Position numbers and translations under genes: made by a program. Positions 29,034 to 38,041 of a stretch of 64,000 nt of DNA are shown here, piece by piece. The DNA is from Maricaulis sp. (lineage in GTDB: Bacteria > Pseudomonadota > Alphaproteobacteria > Caulobacterales > Maricaulaceae). Position 1 is the stretch's first letter; each line of letters begins with the position of its first letter. A model generated the notes under the pieces. That model had not been told where the DNA came from. It saw only the letters and a list, made by a program, of their open reading frames with translations, and did no database searches. Location: the NCBI RefSeq assembly GCF_030149425.1, contig NZ_JASBRQ010000005.1, forward strand, positions 16,102 through 80,101. Direction: 5' to 3'.

Positions 29034-29912
29034 TTATGGTTTGGTTCGAAATCTCTGAGTTAAACCAAGACGTTTGGTGACAATCTCATCGACTTTGCGA
29101 GCCGGGAGCAGCTTCGGCAGCGTCCAATTGGTGAAGCGCTGGGGCACGATGGCGTAACGGAAGCGCGGCTTGGCGTCGGTGAAAGCGCGATAGACCCGAT
29201 CGGCGATCTTGGACGGGGGAAAGCCTTTCTCGCCCATGCTCGACATGTAATTGCGAAGGCCCACCAGGGCGTCATAAAAGACCGAGTTTTCATAGCCGGA
29301 GACATCAACCTCATCCGACTTGGCCCAGATCGGGGTCGACACCGCGCCCGGACCGATGACGATGACCTGGATGCCGAAGACATTGAGTTCGCGGCGCAGC
29401 GATTTCGACAGGCCTTCCAGGCCATGTTTGGAAGCGGCATAGGGGGCGAGGAAGGGGGCACCCATTTCGCCGGCCATGGACGACATCATGACGATCCGGC
29501 CCGGCGGGCCTTCCAGCTCGAGATCAGCGCCGAGCAGCGGCCCGAAGGCCTGGGTTACGCGCAACTGGCCGGTCAGATTGATCGCGATCTGGCGTTCGAA
29601 ATCCTCGATCGGGAGTTCCAGGATCGGCCCGGCGACGGCGACACCGGCATTATTGACCAGACCATTGAGGGTGCGTCCGCCCAGCGCTTCGCGGACCTGG
29701 GCGGCCGCCTTGTCGATGGCGGGCTGATCGGTGACATCCATGAAAAGCGGGGTGACGCTGTCGCCAAATGCGTCGGTCAGCCGCTTGGCATCTTCCTCTT
29801 TGCGTACGGCGGCGAAGACGTGCCATTTCTTGGCTACGAGTTTCTCGACACAGCCATAGCCGATACCGGTGGAGGCGCCGGTGACGACGGCGGTTTTCTG
29901 GGTCTTGCTCAC
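29034..29912 (-). CDS. Short-chain dehydrogenase/reductase (SDR copy 1)
   Basis: A 292-residue classical SDR: NAD(P)-binding TGASTGIG, NNAG in the middle, catalytic Ser-Tyr-Lys with YAASKHGLEGL. Substrate unknown. The neighbouring SDR at 29976 is a close paralogue with the same C-terminal phrases (RYAIVPQRFTNWTLPKLLPARK compared with AYAVVPDRFNNWTLPKLMPARM), so a tandem duplication is likely. Confidence 0.9.
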   Translation of the reverse strand: MSKTQKTAVVTGASTGIGYGCVEKLVAKKWHVFAAVRKEEDAKRLTDAFGDSVTPLFMDVTDQPAIDKAAAQVREALGGRTLNGLVNNAGVAVAGPILELPIEDFERQIAINLTGQLRVTQAFGPLLGADLELEGPPGRIVMMSSMAGEMGAPFLAPYAASKHGLEGLSKSLRRELNVFGIQVIVIGPGAVSTPIWAKSDEVDVSGYENSVFYDALVGLRNYMSSMGEKGFPPSKIADRVYRAFTDAKPRFRYAIVPQRFTNWTLPKLLPARKVDEIVTKRLGLTQRFRTKP

Positions 29913-29975
29913 TTGGATCTCCCTCTTTGACCGGGAAGTTAGCGCCTTTTGCCGCTTTGGCCATGGCCGCCCGGA

Positions 29976-30839
29976 CTAGTCCTCAACAATTCCGGCACGG
30001 CGGGCGATAATCCGGTCGAGCATGCGCGCCGGCATCAGCTTGGGCAGGGTCCAGTTGTTGAACCGGTCCGGCACCACGGCATAGGCCAGGCGCGGTTCGG
30101 GCTCGGTCAGGGCGCGGAAGATGCGATCGGCGATAATCTCGGGCTTGAGACCCTTCGGGCCCATGGCGGTCAGGAAATCGCGGAATCGTGTCATCGCCGG
30201 ATAAAGCGGAGAATTGTGATAGGGCGTGGCGTCAACCTCGCCGGCCTTTTCCCAGATAGGCGTCGCCACCATGCCCGGTTCGATCATGATGACCTTGATA
30301 CCGTAATGCTGCAGCTCGATGCGCAGGCATTTCGACAGGCCCTCAACGGCGTGCTTGGAGGCAACATAGGGCGCCATAAAGGGTGAGCCGAGCTGTCCCG
30401 CGACCGAAGACAGCATGACGATCCGGCCCGGATCACCGGTCCGCGCCTTGTCGGTCCCCAGCAGCGGACCAAAGGCCTGGGTGACCCGCAGGACGCCGGT
30501 GACATTGATGTCCATCTGCTGCTGGAATTCCTCGATCGGCAATTCCATCGCCGGCCCGCCCATGGCGACGCCGGCATTATTGACCAGACCGTCCAGGCGT
30601 CTGCCGTCCAGGGCGTCATCGACCTGGCTTGCGGCCCGGGCAATGGAGGCGGCGTCGGTGACATCGACGATCAGCGTGGTCACGGCGTCGCCGAAGGCCG
30701 TGCTGACCTGCTCGGCCTCTGCGGCCGTCATCACCGTGGCGAAGACATGCCAGCCCTCGCTGACCAGACGCTGGGTCGTCGCCCGCCCGATACCGGATAC
30801 GGTGCCGGTGATGAGCGCTGATTTCTGGTTTTCATTCAT
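29976..30839 (-). CDS. Short-chain dehydrogenase/reductase (SDR copy 2)
   Basis: A 287-residue classical SDR with TGTVSGIG, NNAG and YVASKHAVEGL motifs. The glycine motif has Val where copy 1 has Ala-Ser. GGGAGGG lies before the ATG. It is upstream of copy 1 in the same direction with a 60 bp gap, so they may be cotranscribed. Physiological substrate unknown. Confidence 0.9.
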   Translation of the reverse strand: MNENQKSALITGTVSGIGRATTQRLVSEGWHVFATVMTAAEAEQVSTAFGDAVTTLIVDVTDAASIARAASQVDDALDGRRLDGLVNNAGVAMGGPAMELPIEEFQQQMDINVTGVLRVTQAFGPLLGTDKARTGDPGRIVMLSSVAGQLGSPFMAPYVASKHAVEGLSKCLRIELQHYGIKVIMIEPGMVATPIWEKAGEVDATPYHNSPLYPAMTRFRDFLTAMGPKGLKPEIIADRIFRALTEPEPRLAYAVVPDRFNNWTLPKLMPARMLDRIIARRAGIVED

Positions 30840-30948
30840 GAGCCAAGCCCTCCCGGTCCGGCACGCTAGAGTGCTGCGCAGCCATGGCCAATCCTTAAGA
30901 CGGTATGAAAAGTGTCGGCAAGTTGTCAGCGGGGTGCGCCGGGGCGCG

Positions 30949-30976
30949 TTGACCCTGACATTTCCCGGCCTATTGT
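30949..30976 (+). promoter_or_regulatory. Candidate promoter of the sdh operon
   Basis: TTGACC at 30949-30954 and TATTGT at 30971-30976, 16 bp apart, lie about 100 bp before sdhC. The -35 is good, the -10 weak (four of six). The remaining 240 bp between the divergent SDR gene and sdhC show no gene. Confidence 0.4.
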
Positions 30977-31077
30977 GCCACCCCGATACTTATTCTTGTT
31001 GCGTGGCGGGGCTTCACGCGACATTCCGCCGAACAAGAGACCGGCCCTCCCGGCCGATCAGAAGGAAGGGGCACCGC

Positions 31078-31470
31078 ATGTCTTCCGAGTGGTCTGACCC
31101 GCGTCCGATGTCACCGCACCTGCAGGTGTGGCGCTGGCATGCGACGATGGCGTCTTCAATCCTGCACCGCGCGACCGGCGTGGCCAATTATGTCGGCGCT
31201 GTCGCCATCGCTGTCTGGATCATCCTGCTGGCGGTTGGCGCCGAGGCGAGCATCGGCTTCCTGTTTGAAGGCTGGATGGCCTGGGTGACCCGTTTCGGGC
31301 TGATCGCCCTGACCTATTCGGTCGCCTATCACTGGCTTAACGGCCTGCGCCACCTGGTCTGGGATTTCGGCAAGGGTTACGACGCCAAGGGCTCGAACCA
31401 GCGTTCCATCCTGATCATGATCGGCGCCGTCATTCCGACGGCACTGCTCTGGCTCAATCTGGGGAATTGA
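31078..31470 (+). CDS. sdhC: Succinate dehydrogenase cytochrome b556 subunit
   Basis: A 130-residue membrane protein with three helices. It shows the SILHRATGV motif and HWLNGLRHLVWDFG, where the His before LNG or RHL is the haem b ligand. GAAGGAAGG lies before the ATG at 31078. First gene of sdhCDAB; the next start is only 2 bp beyond its stop. Confidence 0.95.
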   Translation: MSSEWSDPRPMSPHLQVWRWHATMASSILHRATGVANYVGAVAIAVWIILLAVGAEASIGFLFEGWMAWVTRFGLIALTYSVAYHWLNGLRHLVWDFGKGYDAKGSNQRSILIMIGAVIPTALLWLNLGN

Positions 31471-31472
31471 TC

Positions 31473-31850
31473 ATGTCCGATTATCGCACCCCCACTGCAA
31501 AAGTCCGCGGCCTTGGCGCCTCCGGCCATGGTGCCGGTCACTGGATCGCGCATCGCGTCTCCGCCATCGCCATGTTCCTCCTGGCCCCGGTCTTCGTCTG
31601 GATGCTGGCGACCTCGGGCGCGCCCGATCCGGATGCGACCCGCGCCTTCCTCGCCTCGCCGGCCGGCTCCATCGTCACCCTGCTGACGCTGACTGCGGCG
31701 TTGTATCACATGCGTCTGGGTATGCAGGTGATCATCGAGGACTACATCCACAAGACGGGCACGAAGGTGTTGCTTCTGGTCGGCAATACGCTGCTGACCA
31801 TGGGCCTGTGGCTGGTCACCGCCTTCTTCCTGGTCAAATTCGCGCTGTAA
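31473..31850 (+). CDS. sdhD: Succinate dehydrogenase membrane anchor subunit
   Basis: A 125-residue protein with three membrane helices, GAGHWIAHRVSAIAM near the start and HMRLGMQVIIEDY later, both SdhD hallmarks for quinone and haem contact. ATG at 31473, 2 bp after the sdhC stop; a TTG two codons earlier is not needed. It anchors SdhAB in the inner membrane. Confidence 0.95.
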   Translation: MSDYRTPTAKVRGLGASGHGAGHWIAHRVSAIAMFLLAPVFVWMLATSGAPDPDATRAFLASPAGSIVTLLTLTAALYHMRLGMQVIIEDYIHKTGTKVLLLVGNTLLTMGLWLVTAFFLVKFAL

Positions 31851-31862
31851 CGGACGTTTCTC

Positions 31863-33650
31863 ATGGCTGAATACAACTGGATCGATCACACTTATGACGT
31901 GGTCGTCGTCGGCGCCGGCGGTTCCGGCCTGCGCGCCGCCCTTGGGGCCTCCCAGGCTGGTCTGAAGACCGCCTGCATCTCCAAGGTCTTCCCCACCCGC
32001 TCGCACACGGTCGCGGCCCAGGGCGGTATCTCTGCTTCGCTCGGCAATATGGGCGAGGACGACTGGCGCTGGCATATGTACGACACCGTCAAGGGCTCCG
32101 ACTGGCTCGGTGACCAGGACGCGATCGAATATCTCTGCCGCAATGCGCCGGAAGCGGTGTACGAGCTCGAGCACTGGGGCGTGCCTTTCTCGCGTACCGA
32201 AGACGGCAAGATCTATCAGCGCGCCTTTGGCGGCATGACCCGCAATTTCGGTGAAGGCCCGGTGCAGCGCACCTGCGCCGCCGCCGACCGCACCGGTCAC
32301 GCCATCCTGCACACGCTGTATGGTCAGTCGGTCCGCAATGAGACCGAGTTCTTCATCGAGTATTTCGCGCTCGATCTGATCATGGACGAAGACGGCGCCT
32401 GCCGCGGTATCACGGCCTGGAAGCTGGACGATGGTACGCTGCACCGTTTCCGCGCCCAGAAAGTCATCCTGGCGACCGGCGGCTATGGCCGGGCCTATTT
32501 CTCCGCCACCTCGGCCCACACCTGTACCGGTGACGGCAATGCCATGGTGCTGCGCGCGGGCCTGCCGCTGCAGGACATGGAGTTTGTCCAGTTCCACCCG
32601 ACCGGCATTTACGGCGCCGGCGTTCTCATCACCGAGGGCGCGCGCGGTGAGGGCGGTTATCTGACCAACTCGGAAGGCGAGCGCTTCATGGAGCGCTATG
32701 CGCCATCGGCCAAGGACCTCGCCTCGCGCGATGTGGTCTCGCGCTCGATGACGATCGAGATCCGTGAGGGTCGCGGTGTGGGCGCCAATGGCGATCATAT
32801 CCACCTCCATCTCGACCACCTCGACCCGGCCGTTCTGGCCGAGCGCCTGCCGGGCATTTCCGAAAGCGCCAAAGTCTTTGCCGGTGTCGATGTGACCAAG
32901 GCGCCGATCCCGGTCCTGCCGACGGTCCACTACAATATGGGCGGCATCCCGACCAATTATCACGGCGAGGTCCTGACCAAGACCGGCGATAATGAAGATA
33001 CGATCGTGCCGGGCCTGATGGCTGTCGGCGAAGCGGCCTGTGTCTCGGTGCACGGTGCCAACCGCCTCGGTTCCAACTCCCTGATCGACCTGGTGGTCTT
33101 CGGCCGCGCGGCCGGTCTGCGCGTCGGCGAGACGGTGGAAGCCGGTGCAACGCAGAAAGAGCTCACGGCCAAGGATGGCCAGCTCTCGCTCGACCGCCTC
33201 GACAAGTTCCGCCACGCCAAGGGCGGCACGCCGACCGCGAAACTGCGCCTGGAAATGCAGCGGGCGATGCAGGAAAACTGCGCCGTCTTCCGCACCGGCG
33301 AAGTGCTCGACGAGGGCGTAGAGAAGATCAAGACGGTCTATTCCGGCCTGCCGGACGTCGCCGTCACCGACCGCACCATGGTCTGGAATACCGACCTCAT
33401 GGAAACGCTGGAATTCGACAACCTCATCGCCCAGGCGGCGGTGACGGTGAATTCCGCGGCCAACCGCGAGGAAAGCCGCGGCGCGCATGCCCGCGAGGAC
33501 TATCCGGATCGCAATGACGAGACGTGGATGAAGCACACCCTGGCCTGGGCCAGCGAAACGGGCGAGGTCAACATCGACTATCGCTCGGTGCATACCTACA
33601 CCATGTCCAACGACATCGCTTACATCGAGCCTAAGGCCCGGGTTTACTAA
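31863..33650 (+). CDS. sdhA: Succinate dehydrogenase flavoprotein subunit
   Basis: A 595-residue flavoprotein oxidising succinate to fumarate. Visible are [10 protein letters not shown] for FAD binding, [10 protein letters not shown] with the covalent-flavin His, and the EGARGEGG active-site stretch. Length is standard. It is the third gene of the operon, 12 bp after sdhD. Confidence 0.98.
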   Translation: MAEYNWIDHTYDVVVVGAGGSGLRAALGASQAGLKTACISKVFPTRSHTVAAQGGISASLGNMGEDDWRWHMYDTVKGSDWLGDQDAIEYLCRNAPEAVYELEHWGVPFSRTEDGKIYQRAFGGMTRNFGEGPVQRTCAAADRTGHAILHTLYGQSVRNETEFFIEYFALDLIMDEDGACRGITAWKLDDGTLHRFRAQKVILATGGYGRAYFSATSAHTCTGDGNAMVLRAGLPLQDMEFVQFHPTGIYGAGVLITEGARGEGGYLTNSEGERFMERYAPSAKDLASRDVVSRSMTIEIREGRGVGANGDHIHLHLDHLDPAVLAERLPGISESAKVFAGVDVTKAPIPVLPTVHYNMGGIPTNYHGEVLTKTGDNEDTIVPGLMAVGEAACVSVHGANRLGSNSLIDLVVFGRAAGLRVGETVEAGATQKELTAKDGQLSLDRLDKFRHAKGGTPTAKLRLEMQRAMQENCAVFRTGEVLDEGVEKIKTVYSGLPDVAVTDRTMVWNTDLMETLEFDNLIAQAAVTVNSAANREESRGAHAREDYPDRNDETWMKHTLAWASETGEVNIDYRSVHTYTMSNDIAYIEPKARVY

Positions 33651-33661
33651 GGACGAAACGC

Positions 33662-34441
33662 ATGGTTCAGCTCACACTTCCCCGCGGTTCGCAGCCCAAG
33701 AAGGGCAAGACCTGGCCCAAGCCGGACGGCGCCAAGAATACGCGGACGTTCCGCGTCTACCGCTATGACCCGGAAGGCGAAGAGGGTCCGCGCTGGGACA
33801 CTTACAAGGTCGATATGGATGATTGCGGGCCGATGGTGCTCGACGCTGTCCTGTGGATCAAAAACAATATCGACAGTTCGCTGGCTTTCCGCCGCTCCTG
33901 TCGTGAGGGCGTGTGCGGGTCCTGTTCGATGAATATCGGCGGCCGCAACACCATCGCCTGTACGTCGGGCATCGAGGACTATCAGGGCACGATCACGATC
34001 GCGCCGCTGCCGCATCAGCCGGTGGTCAAGGACCTGATTCCGGATCTGACGACCTTCTACGCCCAGCATGCGGCGGTGAAGCCCTATCTCAAGACCGATA
34101 CGCCGGCTCCTGAGAAAGAGTGGCGCCAGTCGCCGGAAGAGCGCGAAGAGCTTGATGGCCTCTATGAGTGCATCATGTGCGCCTCCTGTTCGACTGCCTG
34201 CCCGTCCTATTGGTGGAATGGCGACAAATACATGGGCCCGGCGGCCCTGCTGCAGGCCTATCGCTGGCTCGCGGACAGTCGCGACGAAGCCAAGGGCGAA
34301 CGCCTGGAAGAGCTCAACGACCCGTTCAAGCTCTATCGTTGCCACACCATCATGAACTGTACGCAGGTCTGCCCGAAGGGACTCAACCCGGCCAAGGCGA
34401 TCGGCGAGATCAAGAAAATGATGGTCGAGCGCGAAGGCTAG
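33662..34441 (+). CDS. sdhB: Succinate dehydrogenase iron-sulfur subunit
   Basis: A 259-residue protein with ligands of all three clusters: CREGVCGSC plus a distal Cys for 2Fe-2[13 protein letters not shown] for 4Fe-4S, and [17 protein letters not shown] for 3Fe-4S. It passes electrons from SdhA to quinone at SdhCD. A strong terminator begins about 24 bp after its stop. Confidence 0.98.
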   Translation: MVQLTLPRGSQPKKGKTWPKPDGAKNTRTFRVYRYDPEGEEGPRWDTYKVDMDDCGPMVLDAVLWIKNNIDSSLAFRRSCREGVCGSCSMNIGGRNTIACTSGIEDYQGTITIAPLPHQPVVKDLIPDLTTFYAQHAAVKPYLKTDTPAPEKEWRQSPEEREELDGLYECIMCASCSTACPSYWWNGDKYMGPAALLQAYRWLADSRDEAKGERLEELNDPFKLYRCHTIMNCTQVCPKGLNPAKAIGEIKKMMVEREG

Positions 34442-34464
34442 AGCGCCGCGCCATACCTGACAGG

Positions 34465-34497
34465 AAAAGCCCCGCCGGTGAGCCGGCGGGGCTTTTT
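34465..34497 (+). terminator. Rho-independent terminator of sdhCDAB
   Basis: Stem AAAAGCCCCGCCGG / CCGGCGGGGCTTTT with a 4-base TGAG loop, ending in a run of five T. The A-rich 5' side could also serve the opposite strand, so it may also end transcripts from the convergent acyltransferase gene. Confidence 0.95.
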
Positions 34498-34538
34498 CGT
34501 ATCCACCCGTATCCGCGATCCAGCGCGTTGCGCGCGGC

Positions 34539-35390
34539 TCAGGGGTGCCCGTTTTCCCAAGGCGCGATCTCGCACAGATCGCGCAGGCGGGCGGTCAGTT
34601 CGACATCGCTGCCCGGTTCATTGGCGGCATCAAGCGCGCGGCCGTAATGCAGCCGGTAGCGCGACCCGGCCTTGCCCATCAGCCCGTGAAAAATAGTCAT
34701 GTCCTTGAGCTCTTCATTGATCTGGGCGAGGGCGTAGTAGAGCACAGGCATGCGCTGGCGGACTGAGAGCGGAATGATCGGTGCCTTGAACTTGCGAGCC
34801 AGGCTGGCTGCAGTCGGGTGCCAGACCTTGTCCTTCAGACGCCAGCCTTTCCAATGCCATTCCGACATCCGGCCGGACGGGAAGACGACAATACACTTGC
34901 CGGCTTTGAATTCGGCAAAGGCGCGCTTGAGCAATTCCCGCGACTGGCTGCGATTGCGCTCATCCTCGCGCCACTCCACCGGGATAATGCGTTCTTCCAG
35001 GCCCGGGCAGACCTTGAGCGCGTCGCGGTTGGCGAAGAAGACCGTGTCGGGGCGTTTGGCCTTGATGGAGTCCCACAGGGCCAGACCATCGGCGATGCCG
35101 CCGGGATGATTGGCCACGATGACGCAGGCCCCTTCCGCCGGCACCCGGTCCAGCCCCAGGGTCTCGACATTGAGATGCAGGTAATCGGCGGTCCAGTTCA
35201 GGCAATCGGTGCCGGAGAGCTCGGCGATCTGGTCGACCATCCACACCGCTTTCTTATAGCCCAGCAGCGGATAGCCGATCGTCTTGATCAGCGGCCAGAA
35301 CGGCGTGTGGATCAGTTTCGGGGCGCGGTCCTCGATCAGCTCATCGACGATATGCTTGGATCGGACGGCGACGGAATCAGTCTCAGTCAT
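34539..35390 (-). CDS. 1-acylglycerol-phosphate acyltransferase-type protein
   Basis: A 283-residue PlsC-like acyltransferase. The catalytic NHxxxxD appears as NHPGGIAD and the acceptor motif as VFPSGRMS. Family members transfer acyl groups to lysophospholipids or to ornithine lipid precursors; which one is not decidable here. I start at the ATG at 35390 (MTETDSV); a frame reaching 35522 is open but its extra 44 residues look non-coding. Confidence 0.8.
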   Translation of the reverse strand: MTETDSVAVRSKHIVDELIEDRAPKLIHTPFWPLIKTIGYPLLGYKKAVWMVDQIAELSGTDCLNWTADYLHLNVETLGLDRVPAEGACVIVANHPGGIADGLALWDSIKAKRPDTVFFANRDALKVCPGLEERIIPVEWREDERNRSQSRELLKRAFAEFKAGKCIVVFPSGRMSEWHWKGWRLKDKVWHPTAASLARKFKAPIIPLSVRQRMPVLYYALAQINEELKDMTIFHGLMGKAGSRYRLHYGRALDAANEPGSDVELTARLRDLCEIAPWENGHP

Positions 35391-35536
35391 GCGTTGAGAG
35401 AACTCCCAAGCGGCGCCCGAGGCAATCGCGAAAAGCTTGCTGCAGGCGCGAAGGGTTAACGGGCCTTTACCACTTGGCCCGCCGTTTGCGATGCGGTGGT
35501 CAGGTATTAACCGACTGTTCATGATCGGGACGCGCC

Positions 35537-36211
35537 ATGACCCTGACTGACACTGCCCCAGCCGGCACCTTGCGTAAGCTGCCCAATAAACGCGCCAGCC
35601 TGGTCGATGACCTGGCCGCTGATTTTCTTGGCCTGGTGGTCAAGCCGGGAGATCGAAGCCTGCAACTGGGTCAGTCCGTTCTGGGAACCACCTGTCTGAA
35701 AAACGGCGCCTTCCATGAGTGTGTGGGGGATAAGGCTGCGGTCTCAGCCCTGCGGTCCGATTGCCACAGCCGCAAGGTCGACACCCCGCGTCTGAGCCTG
35801 CCCAGCCGGGCCGGGGAAAGTGCAACAGCGCAGGATCTCGATCTGGCCATTGTCGGCGGCGGGACCGGTTTTGCGCTGCTGGCCTCGAACTGGCGCGATA
35901 TCTCGCAGCGTCTCAAGCTGGGCGGTGTTCTGATGCTGAGCGAGTGCAGCCGCGGTGCTGTCGCACGCCTTGCGGATGCCCTTTACACGGACCCGGCCTG
36001 GGCGTTTCAGGACATGATCGGGGGCGATATTGCTGTCTACCGCAAGGTCAGGCTGATCGCCGATGACGTGCCGGAAGAGCGGATGAACCCCGCCGTTGAA
36101 CCGGCAGTGTCCGAGGTTCCGCAGGAGCAGCCGGGGCTGCTTTCCGGTGTGCTTCGTACCTTGTTCCGGGCCTCGCCGCGGCCGCGCAGCGTGCGCTCCG
36201 GGCGCGGATAA
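35537..36211 (+). CDS. Unknown protein, possible Rossmann-type methyltransferase relative
   Basis: A 224-residue protein with five cysteines in the first half and an LAIVGGGTGFALLASNW then LKLGGVLMLSECSRG pattern near residues 103-140, reminiscent of the end of a SAM-methyltransferase domain, where the LxxGG turn is typical. The usual glycine-rich motif I is not clear, so the assignment is weak. The C-terminal 40 residues are Pro, Glu and Arg-rich. No operon partner. Confidence 0.5.
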   Translation: MTLTDTAPAGTLRKLPNKRASLVDDLAADFLGLVVKPGDRSLQLGQSVLGTTCLKNGAFHECVGDKAAVSALRSDCHSRKVDTPRLSLPSRAGESATAQDLDLAIVGGGTGFALLASNWRDISQRLKLGGVLMLSECSRGAVARLADALYTDPAWAFQDMIGGDIAVYRKVRLIADDVPEERMNPAVEPAVSEVPQEQPGLLSGVLRTLFRASPRPRSVRSGRG

Positions 36212-36288
36212 TGACCGCAATCGGAGCTGCGGCTGTCCCCACTGTGTGATGTCGCAAAATTTTCATGAATTTAGTACGTGACGGTCAT

Positions 36289-36303
36289 GGTTACGACGTA
36301 ACC
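36289..36303. promoter_or_regulatory. Candidate ArsR operator
   Basis: A perfect inverted repeat GGTTAC-GAC-GTAACC lies 8 bp upstream of the arsR start codon, nested in a longer CATGG...CCATG pair. ArsR-type repressors bind such dyads at their own promoter, so this is the likely autoregulatory site. The assignment is by position and symmetry only. Confidence 0.45.
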
Positions 36304-36311
36304 GGATCGCC

Positions 36312-36659
36312 ATGACGACGCGTCTTGCCCTGTCCGGATTTTCGGCCCTGTCGCACCCGGTCCGTCTGGCCTTGTTCCAGGCCCTGTGCCGGCGTGCGCC
36401 TGAACGCGTCCCTGCCGGAGAGCTGGCGGAGGGGTTTGATGTGCCGCCCTCAACCATGACCGGGCATCTTCGTGCCCTCGAGCGGGCCGGTTTGATCCGC
36501 TCTGAGCGCCGGTCGCGCTTCATGCTCTACTCGCTCGATAGCGAGGGATCGCAGCGTTTCATCCGCTATCTTATCGAGGATTGCTGCGCCAACCGGACCG
36601 ATATTTGCGGCGGTCTGCCGGCTCCATCTGATTCAACCGATCTGCAGCACGCCTCATGA
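36312..36659 (+). CDS. arsR: ArsR-family arsenic-responsive repressor
   Basis: A 115-residue winged-helix protein (LAEGFDVPPSTMTGHLRALERAGLIRSERRSRFMLYSL). A C-terminal pair of adjacent cysteines with a third (CCANRTDIC) provides a plausible As(III) site, placed as in the C-terminal-site ArsR group. When arsenite binds, the repressor leaves the operator. The next gene, arsC, starts inside its stop (ATGA), so the operon is translationally coupled. Confidence 0.88.
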   Translation: MTTRLALSGFSALSHPVRLALFQALCRRAPERVPAGELAEGFDVPPSTMTGHLRALERAGLIRSERRSRFMLYSLDSEGSQRFIRYLIEDCCANRTDICGGLPAPSDSTDLQHAS

Positions 36660-37153
36660 GAGATACACCCTATTCGGTGCTGTTTTTATGCACCGCCAAT
36701 TCTGCCCGCTCGATCCTTGCGGAAGCCATTCTGGCGCGCCAGGCCGGCTCGCGCTTCATGTCTCTCTCGGCCGGTTCCCAGCCGAGGGGTCAGATCCACC
36801 CGCTTGCGCTCAACCTGTTGCAGCAGAAGGGCTACGACATTTCCGGTTTTCGTTCGAAAAGCTGGGACGAGTTCGATGAAAGCCAGATGGCCAACGGGGT
36901 CGACTTTGTCTTCACCGTCTGTGACAGCGCCGCAGCGGAGGTTTGCCCGGTCTGGCCGGGGCATCCGCTGACCGCGCATTGGGGCATTGCGGACCCGGCC
37001 GCGGCCTCCGGGTCCGAGGCCGAGCAGCGTCTGGCCTTTGTAACCGCCTATAACCAGCTCAAGGCCCGGATCGACGCCTTCATCGCCCTGCCCGATCTCG
37101 GTATCGACCGGCTGGCCCTGAAGGCCAAGTTGCAGGATATCGGCCGTCTCTGA
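36656..37153 (+). CDS. arsC: Arsenate reductase, low-molecular-weight phosphatase type
   Basis: A 165-residue protein with the CTANSARS P-loop (Cys-X5-Arg-Ser) of LMW-phosphatase arsenate reductases. Other cysteines (TVCDSAAAEVC) are in the place of the disulfide relay pair that thioredoxin or glutaredoxin reduces. It reduces arsenate to arsenite in the cytosol. Its partner for arsenite exit here is the aquaglyceroporin, since no arsB or acr3 gene follows. Confidence 0.92.
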   Translation: MRDTPYSVLFLCTANSARSILAEAILARQAGSRFMSLSAGSQPRGQIHPLALNLLQQKGYDISGFRSKSWDEFDESQMANGVDFVFTVCDSAAAEVCPVWPGHPLTAHWGIADPAAASGSEAEQRLAFVTAYNQLKARIDAFIALPDLGIDRLALKAKLQDIGRL

Positions 37154-37173
37154 CGCGCCCGGGGGGAAATGGC

Positions 37174-37821
37174 ATGATCAAGAAACTGGCGGCTGAGGCC
37201 ATCGGCACGGCCTTCTTGCTGGTTGCTGTGGTGGGAAGCGGCATCATGGCCGAGACCCTGACCGGGGATGACGCCCTTGCCCTGCTGGCTAATGCCATTG
37301 CGACGGGTGCGGCCCTTTATGTGCTGATTACCACGCTCGGCCCGGTGTCCGGTGCGCATTTCAATCCGGCGGTGACGCTCGCCATGGCAATCTGCCGGCG
37401 TATCCCGGCTGGCGAGGGCCTCGCTTATGTGGCCGTGCAGATCATTGCGGGCGTGCTCGGCGTCTGGTTGACGCATTTCATGTTCGAGGCCGACATTGTC
37501 CAACTGTCGATGAAGGCCCGTGCCGGCTGGCCCCAGCTGGGGTCCGAGGTGTTGGCGACGTTCGGCCTGGTCTTCTTCATCTTCATGGCGGTGCGCTATC
37601 GCGGCGAGGCGGTCGCGGCGACCGTGGCGCTGTACATCACGGGCGCCTATTGGTTCACCGCCTCGACGAGTTTTGCCAATCCGGCGGTGACCATCGCCCG
37701 CTCCCTGACGGACACATTCTCCGGTATCGCCCCGGGAGACGCGCCTGGCTTCATCGCCGCCCAACTGGCCGGCGCCGTGATTGCGGCTGGTGTGGCCAGC
37801 TGGCTGATCCGGGAAAACTAG
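37174..37821 (+). CDS. Aquaglyceroporin-like channel (MIP family) in ars operon
   Basis: A 215-residue six-helix channel of the MIP family, short for the family. Both NPA boxes are clear: HFNPAVTL and FANPAVTIARS. In other alphaproteobacteria a MIP channel (AqpS) replaces ArsB and lets arsenite leave by its gradient; this gene follows arsC by 20 bp in the same direction, so I infer the same role. A run of G lies before the ATG. Water or glycerol transport remains possible. Confidence 0.88.
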   Translation: MIKKLAAEAIGTAFLLVAVVGSGIMAETLTGDDALALLANAIATGAALYVLITTLGPVSGAHFNPAVTLAMAICRRIPAGEGLAYVAVQIIAGVLGVWLTHFMFEADIVQLSMKARAGWPQLGSEVLATFGLVFFIFMAVRYRGEAVAATVALYITGAYWFTASTSFANPAVTIARSLTDTFSGIAPGDAPGFIAAQLAGAVIAAGVASWLIREN

Positions 37822-37835
37822 ATCAATTGCATTGA

Positions 37836-37918
37836 TGTGCTGCCGGCGCGGGGCCGTGTCGGCGGGCGGGTGAGCGAGGACGTAAGTCCCGCGCGCCGTG
37901 GATCGTGCCGGCAGCACA
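37836..37918. repeat. Structured intergenic inverted repeat
   Basis: Twelve-base arms TGTGCTGCCGGC and GCCGGCAGCACA enclose 59 bases, which include a small GGAC-GTAA-GTCC hairpin and GC-rich segments that could pair. It lies in the 220 bp gap between the MIP gene and the terminator of the autotransporter gene. There is no T run after the distal arm. It may be the end of the ars transcript, a small RNA, or a remnant element. Confidence 0.4.
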
Positions 37919-37990
37919 GCAACAACGCAGGCGGGTCCGTGCATCCGTCGCCCGGCAAGATGAAAGCTTGGTAGGGCTTCGCACAAAAGA

Positions 37991-38019
37991 AAACGCCCGG
38001 CCGCGATGGCCGGGCGTTT
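37991..38019 (-). terminator. Rho-independent terminator of the autotransporter gene
   Basis: Twelve-bp perfect stem AAACGCCCGGCC / GGCCGGGCGTTT with a 5-base loop. On the minus strand it is followed by TTTTCTTTTG, and it lies about 20 bp beyond the stop of the gene at 38042, so it ends that transcript. Confidence 0.9.
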
Positions 38020-38041
38020 CCCTGAAATGTGCTGCCGTGGA

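Noticed and set aside
31377..33593. Minus-strand frame opposite sdhA
   Set aside because: The sdhA frame has a complete FAD and covalent His signature; the mirror frame has none.
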